Positions 28,764-32,221 of a stretch of 32,221 nucleotides of DNA are shown piece by piece. The notes beneath the pieces were generated by a model that worked only from the letters and a program-made list of their open reading frames with translations, searched no databases and was not told the DNA's origin. The stretch spans positions 1-32,221 of the forward strand of contig CAKSUD010000012.1 of assembly GCA_934500865.1 (NCBI GenBank). Reading direction: 5' to 3'. This DNA comes from an uncultured Clostridia bacterium. Lineage in GTDB: Bacteria > Bacillota > Clostridia > TANB77 > RGIG9151. Within the stretch, counting starts at the first letter, position 1; each line of letters starts with the position of its first letter. Position numbers and translations under genes: made by a program.

Positions 28764-29803
28764 TTTTCGAATGCCTCCTTGAGTAAGGCAATAAAGTATA
28801 AAACTGCCTCGCGATCTAGGTGATGTACATTCAGAATATGGTCCCGCGGAATTGTTTTAAGTAAAACCTCAAGAGATTGATTTTTATTGAGAGGGTCTTT
28901 TGCTATATAATAGATGTCTTCAAAGAGTTTCCAATACGCTTGAGCATTATTTTTGTCACAGACCATTCTGAATAATTGATTTTGACAAGATTGAATAAAT
29001 TCTTGTCTATCTAATTTATTTTGTCTAATAGAACAAGCGTATTCCATAAAACTTTGAGGAATTCCTTCTATTAACGACGTTTTATTTACTAATCTGCTTA
29101 AAACCATTAATTTAATCTCTCCTGTAGAGAGGTGGCGATTGTAATGAAAAAACTCAGAGATTTGGTGGATTAGAATTCCTTCTACTTTTGACAGTTTTTT
29201 AGCATGTTGTTTAGCCCTGATTTCTTCAAATATTTTTTGCAAATATTCTTTTTCATCATCAATAATTATATTTTCATTCTGAATAATACCTTTAATGTAC
29301 TCTTCTTTGGATTTATCATCAATAACAAAAGAAACTTTAGATAAAAATGAACTTATCTTAGCGTCAGTAATTGAAGAATTATCAATGTAGCTTTTTTCCG
29401 TTCCTTCTTCTATTAATCCTCGCTTAATTGCTTGTTGAGCTCTTTTAGTAAAATTATTAATATCAAATACGAATAGATTGGGATTTATCAGAGCGGAGGG
29501 AGAAATCCCTCCTATGAATAGAATAAAATCCTTAAAATTTAAATCAGAAATATAATTTTTAAAAAGAGTAATTAAAAATCTACCAATTTTTTTTGCATTA
29601 ATATTAGTGTTGCCTTTAGACTGCAAGTCATAGGCTTCGTCTTGTAAACGATGGATACCTGTTACATCATTAAAGAAATCAATGGCGAAAAATTCAATAG
29701 CATCTCGATTCCTATAAAAATTCATCAAATACAATAAGGCCTTGGTCTCCATATCAGAGGCTTTTTCGTTTGTTTTTTCTGATGAGGTTATGAGATAGGA
29801 CAT
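28760..29803 (-). CDS. DUF4297-like nuclease effector candidate, first gene of the three-component operon
   Basis: A 347-residue protein with RBS AAGGAT. The N-terminal region (37-85) reads IEFFAIDFFNDVTGIHRLQD, then EAYDLQSKGN, and IGRFLITLFKNYI. Acidic residues (Asp42/46, Asp59) followed by Q-S-K (61-63) match the DUF4297/Cap4-like restriction-endonuclease fold seen in conflict systems. The remainder is helical with no recognised motif. It heads the operon with the ABC ATPase (4-nt overlap) and the unknown third protein. A -10-like TATAAT lies ~40 nt upstream. I read it as the DNA-cutting effector; fold assignment is moderate. Confidence 0.62.
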   Translation of the reverse strand: MSYLITSSEKTNEKASDMETKALLYLMNFYRNRDAIEFFAIDFFNDVTGIHRLQDEAYDLQSKGNTNINAKKIGRFLITLFKNYISDLNFKDFILFIGGISPSALINPNLFVFDINNFTKRAQQAIKRGLIEEGTEKSYIDNSSITDAKISSFLSKVSFVIDDKSKEEYIKGIIQNENIIIDDEKEYLQKIFEEIRAKQHAKKLSKVEGILIHQISEFFHYNRHLSTGEIKLMVLSRLVNKTSLIEGIPQSFMEYACSIRQNKLDRQEFIQSCQNQLFRMVCDKNNAQAYWKLFEDIYYIAKDPLNKNQSLEVLLKTIPRDHILNVHHLDREAVLYFIALLKEAFEK

Positions 29804-29869
29804 ATAATATCCTTGTTAGTTTATATCGATTTATTTTAGTTATTATATATTATTTCGTATTACAAAAGA

Positions 29870-29946
29870 ACCCTGTTTCTCCCTGTTATGCAGGGATATT
29901 ATTATCTCAAAAAGAGCATTTGGCTAGGGAAATTCAGCACTCCGCC
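29870..29946. repeat. Dispersed CCCTG/CAGGG repeat, second copy
   Basis: CCCTGTTTCTCCCTGTTATG followed by CAGGGAT, then CAAAAAGAGCATTTGGCT and CACTCCG, resembles 16338-16415. CCCTG-TTATG-CAGGG is a small hairpin. It lies just upstream of the three-component operon, in a gap (29804-30105) with no gene. Confidence 0.45.
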
Positions 29947-29958
29947 ATTTTTCTTACT

Positions 29959-30029
29959 AAAAAGCCCTGATTCTTTGTTGTTTGCTCGGTCGGATACCTC
30001 CGCGCTAACGCCTAGAATTAGGGCTTTTT
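29959..30029. other. Long-loop hairpin, possible structured RNA or bidirectional terminator
   Basis: AAAAAGCCCTGATTC (29959-29973) pairs with GAATTAGGGCTTTTT (30015-30029) over 15 bp with one G-U-type mismatch, enclosing a 41-nt GC-richer loop. The flanking A- and T-runs suit a terminator in either direction, but the loop is unusually long. Confidence 0.45.
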
Positions 30030-30105
30030 ATTTAGAAAACTCCCAACCTTTTATTAGGAATATACCCGGGGAAAGTTAGATGAAATTTCTCTTTTCGTAT
30101 AAATT

Positions 30106-30131
30106 AAAAAACACCCGAAAGGGTGTTTTTT
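30106..30131. terminator. Terminator after the outer-membrane protein gene
   Basis: AAAAAACACCC pairs with GGGTGTTTTTT around GAAA. It lies 6 nt beyond the stop of the minus-strand gene at 30137. Confidence 0.9.
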
Positions 30132-30136
30132 AATGG

Positions 30137-30727
30137 CTAAAAGTGAAATCCGGTACGGAGTGTAAAAGAGGCTTCCCACGGGGAGTTTATCTGAAAGAAA
30201 TTCCCCAGATTATCTTTAAAGCAATAAGATACGCGGCCTTCTAATCCCAAGAAAAAACCGCTGTAAATATCAACCTCTGTTCCCAACCCGAACATTAAAT
30301 AGGGGCTTGTGGCAGAATCTTCCAACGACCGCAAATAAGAGATAAACCTTTTCATTGCGCCGGCTTCTGCTACCGCATACGAATGTGGAGTAGTATCAGG
30401 CGATAAATTGAATTTACCCAGTACGCCCAAGCGGCGGGTTTTGTACGAGGAAATCAGCGGTTGGTTGTCTTGCTTATTGCTAAAATAAATTGCCGGGCCT
30501 AGGGCAAAGCGAGAGGAAAGGCCGTATAATAGGCGGAAATCTGTAAAGTTTTTATCGTGGATGATGGTGTCGCCGGACGGGTCTTGCAAAGAAGAGGAGG
30601 TTAATCCCATACCGACGGAAATTTCTAAACGGGAAAAATTAACAGGTGTACCCTGTTCGGCGTGGTAAATTTGAGCATATGATGAAACAGAAAATAAGAG
30701 CAAAGCGAGAAGCAACAAATGTTTCAT
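30137..30727 (-). CDS. Outer-membrane beta-barrel protein
   Basis: A 196-residue secreted protein. The signal peptide is MKHLLLLALLLFSVSSYAQ, with cleavage after SYA at residue 18. The mature part shows alternating hydrophobic beta strands (FRLLYGLSSRFALGPAIYFS, YLMFGLGTEVDIYSGFFLGL) and ends in an aromatic C-terminal strand (EASFTLRTGFHF), the signal used for outer-membrane insertion. The size suits an eight-stranded barrel. No RBS stronger than an A-rich tract is seen. Flanked by terminators on both sides, so it is transcribed alone. Substrate or role unknown; this is ordinary envelope gene content and marks the return to chromosomal backbone. Confidence 0.8.
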   Translation of the reverse strand: MKHLLLLALLLFSVSSYAQIYHAEQGTPVNFSRLEISVGMGLTSSSLQDPSGDTIIHDKNFTDFRLLYGLSSRFALGPAIYFSNKQDNQPLISSYKTRRLGVLGKFNLSPDTTPHSYAVAEAGAMKRFISYLRSLEDSATSPYLMFGLGTEVDIYSGFFLGLEGRVSYCFKDNLGNFFQINSPWEASFTLRTGFHF

Positions 30728-30839
30728 AAATATATTTTAACAAGTTCATACACGCGATGAAAATACTCCAAAGCAGTTAGTGGGGAAAAACAGTTTATTT
30801 TTGTAATATAGGTGGAAAAGTTGGGAGGAATTAGATGCA

Positions 30840-30911
30840 ACACCCCGGGCTTACGCCCGAGGTGTATTGTGAGCAGTATTTATAAAAAACCCGCCGTTAG
30901 GCGGGTTTTTA
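30840..30911. terminator. Two successive hairpins between the barrel and ankyrin genes
   Basis: ACACCCCGGGC/GCCCGAGGTGT (30840-30865) is a near-perfect hairpin without a T-run. AAAAACCCGCC/GGCGGGTTTTT (30885-30911) is a strong bidirectional terminator just below the ankyrin gene stop. Confidence 0.85.
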
Positions 30912-30915
30912 AAAC

Positions 30916-31752
30916 TTAATATTCAACCTGATGGTCCGGCTTAGTGTAACCTTTGCTCTTTAAGTATTGCACCATTTTATCAGAACTGTTTGCTTGGGCT
31001 ACATCCAAAGCATAAACAAACACCCCATCGCTCATAATGGCGTTGGCCTCACCGCCGTTTTCAATTAAGAATTTAACCATAGGCAAATTATCCGCAAAAA
31101 CGGCTTTCATTGCAGGAGACATTCCCTTTTCGGTATTTGCATTGACTTTGGCCCCAGCCTTAATTAACGTTCTGGCGGAATCAATCTGCTTCGTAGAGGC
31201 CACTTTCATCAAAGGCGTTTCCTGGTCAGCATCGGTAGCATTTACATTAGCCTTGTGATTGACAAAAATACGAATCATTGTGGGATTAGCACCATTTGCC
31301 GCAGACAATAAAAGCGGAGTTTCGGCATTTTTACCACACGCAAAATCCACCTTGGCATTTAATTTAAGCAAATATTCAGCCACTTGGGGCCGGTTATTAG
31401 AAGCCGCAAAGCATAACGCGGTCCTGTTGTCTTTATTTGTGGTATTTACTCTTGCGCCGGCATTACCTAAAAGTTTGACAATGTCAATATAGCCTTTTTT
31501 AGCGGCCCACATCATTGGGGTATTGCCGTTATCGTCTTTTACGTTTACCAGAGTTTTGGTAATAGTAGCATTGTCAATCATTTGTTTTACTTTATTGACT
31601 TTACCATTTTTTACCGCAGTCAAGAACTCATTGGCGGTTTTTTCGGATGTCAACATATTAGACAAAGCCGAAGCTACATTGCCTTGCTTTTGTGCATAGG
31701 TCATTGGTGCACACAGAACAGCCGTCAGTACAAGCAACAGAACCTTTTTCAT
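30916..31752 (-). CDS. Secreted ankyrin-repeat protein
   Basis: A 278-residue protein with signal peptide MKKVLLLVLTAVLCAPMTYA (cleavage after TYA at 20). After a short helical region, six or so ankyrin repeats follow from ~50 to 270. Examples are DDNGNTPMMWAAKKGYIDIV, DNRTALCFAASNNRPQVAEY, DQETPLMKVASTKQIDS and KGMSPAMKAVFADNLPMVKF. Repeats carry the TPLM/ALxxA helix and GA-x-VN turn. RBS AAAGGAG is present upstream. Ankyrin proteins bind other proteins; this one is probably periplasmic or exported. Partner unknown. A terminator follows. Confidence 0.88.
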   Translation of the reverse strand: MKKVLLLVLTAVLCAPMTYAQKQGNVASALSNMLTSEKTANEFLTAVKNGKVNKVKQMIDNATITKTLVNVKDDNGNTPMMWAAKKGYIDIVKLLGNAGARVNTTNKDNRTALCFAASNNRPQVAEYLLKLNAKVDFACGKNAETPLLLSAANGANPTMIRIFVNHKANVNATDADQETPLMKVASTKQIDSARTLIKAGAKVNANTEKGMSPAMKAVFADNLPMVKFLIENGGEANAIMSDGVFVYALDVAQANSSDKMVQYLKSKGYTKPDHQVEY

Positions 31753-31966
31753 TTCATTTTTCTCCTTTAAATAGTAAATATAGTTACAGTATAGTTCTAT
31801 AAATCGGAAAAATCAAGGATAAGTTGAATTGTGTTGCGTGAACAACTGCAAAAGTAGTAAAACGAAACAGGGTAATTTCCTTGATATTTTAAGGAAAATG
31901 GAGAGAACTAAAAAGAAATATTTTCTTTTTTAAATAAATTTGCTAAAATAAATATGTAAGATTTAT

Positions 31967-32050
31967 GCCGGGGTGCTGGAATTGGTATACAGGATAGTCT
32001 CAAAAACTATTGCCCGCACGGGCTTAAGGGTTCAAGTCCCTTCCCCGGTA
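31967..32050 (+). tRNA. tRNA-Leu (anticodon CAA)
   Basis: Acceptor GCCGGGG pairs with CCCCGGT (a G-U at the first pair), with discriminator A. The anticodon stem ATAGT/ACTAT encloses CTCAAAA, giving anticodon CAA (reads UUG). The long variable arm TGCCCGCACGGGCTT is typical of class II tRNA-Leu. The T-arm AAGGG-TTCAAGT-CCCTT is perfect. CCA is not encoded. Confidence 0.93.
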
Positions 32051-32061
32051 AAGATTTAGAA

Positions 32062-32083
32062 GCCACCGTTTAGGTGGCATTTT
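32062..32083 (+). terminator. Terminator after tRNA-Leu
   Basis: GCCACC pairs with GGTGGC around GTTTA, followed by ATTTT, 11 nt beyond the tRNA. Confidence 0.75.
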
Positions 32084-32090
32084 CATTTTA

Positions 32091-32221
32091 TACGGGGAAG
32101 CGCACCAACTGCTTGGTGTGCGTAGGGACTTGAAGGCCGGAGCGATGTTTGAGTTTGCGCGCAAAAAGTACCGCATCGCGCAAGGCGAAAACCGCGAGGC
32201 CCGGCCCGAAGGCTTTTTCCG
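32091..32221. other. GC-rich stretch at the right edge
   Basis: Composition changes sharply from AT-rich to clearly GC-rich (GGCGAAAACCGCGAGGCCCG and neighbours). One frame from 32142 stays open to the edge (MFEFARKKYRIAQGENREA and on), but no RBS or family is recognisable. It could be the start of a gene, a dispersed repeat next to the tRNA, or an assembly-related piece. I make no functional call. Confidence 0.3.

Overview
This 32.2 kb window is AT-rich and comes from a bacterium. SD-led genes use the standard code. Signal peptides and an outer-membrane beta-barrel gene at the right end point to a double-membraned (Gram-negative-type) cell. My impression is a gut-associated Elusimicrobiota-like or similar lineage, but the sequence alone does not prove it. 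Most of the window is an accessory island built from mobile cassettes, insertion-sequence debris and DNA-defence genes. Only the last ~2.1 kb (beta-barrel protein, ankyrin protein, tRNA-Leu) looks like ordinary chromosome.

Left part (1-6.1 kb). The edge holds the 5' part of a large serine recombinase with two overlapping or abutting DUF2924-type genes, all on the minus strand. Their promoter lies beside a 21-nt tRNA 3'-end fragment that looks like an attachment-site scar. Next come a Vat-like acyltransferase gene and a gene for a membrane-anchored sigma-region-4 protein, bracketed by ~97-bp degenerate direct repeats. These are followed by a solitary DnaB-like ATPase, a small repeat protein, an IS3-derived 242-bp miniature element and a broken gene.

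Defence block 1 (6.05-11.7 kb, plus strand). A CoiA-like nuclease gene precedes a four-gene restriction-modification cluster. The cluster has two nuclease genes whose C-terminal domains resemble each other (the second fused to an 8-Cys ferredoxin domain), an HTH-methyltransferase fusion, and a DPPY-type methyltransferase. It ends at a clear terminator.

Middle (11.7-18.7 kb). Gene fragments and IS3/MITE copies surround a PDDEXK_4-type nuclease and a second copy of the small repeat protein. A second DUF2924-type cassette follows, with DUF4314, two unknown proteins and a zinc ribbon. Then come an HNH/NUMOD4 protein, a small nuclease-like protein and a broken ADP-ribosylglycohydrolase gene.

Recombinase cassette (18.7-22.36 kb, minus strand). 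The order is DUF2924, complete serine recombinase, DnaB-like ATPase, and a Walker-A-less DnaB-like paralogue, packed as one operon.

Defence block 2 (22.36-29.8 kb, minus strand). This block contains a PDDEXK_4 nuclease overlapping a WYL regulator, a long intergenic region with several hairpins, and a ParB-methyltransferase with an altered catalytic motif next to a DUF5681 protein. It ends with a translationally coupled three-gene operon that resembles ABC-three-component conflict systems.

The best candidates for something undescribed are the ferredoxin-nuclease fusion in the restriction-modification cluster and the recombinase/DUF2924/DnaB-like/pseudo-ATPase operon.
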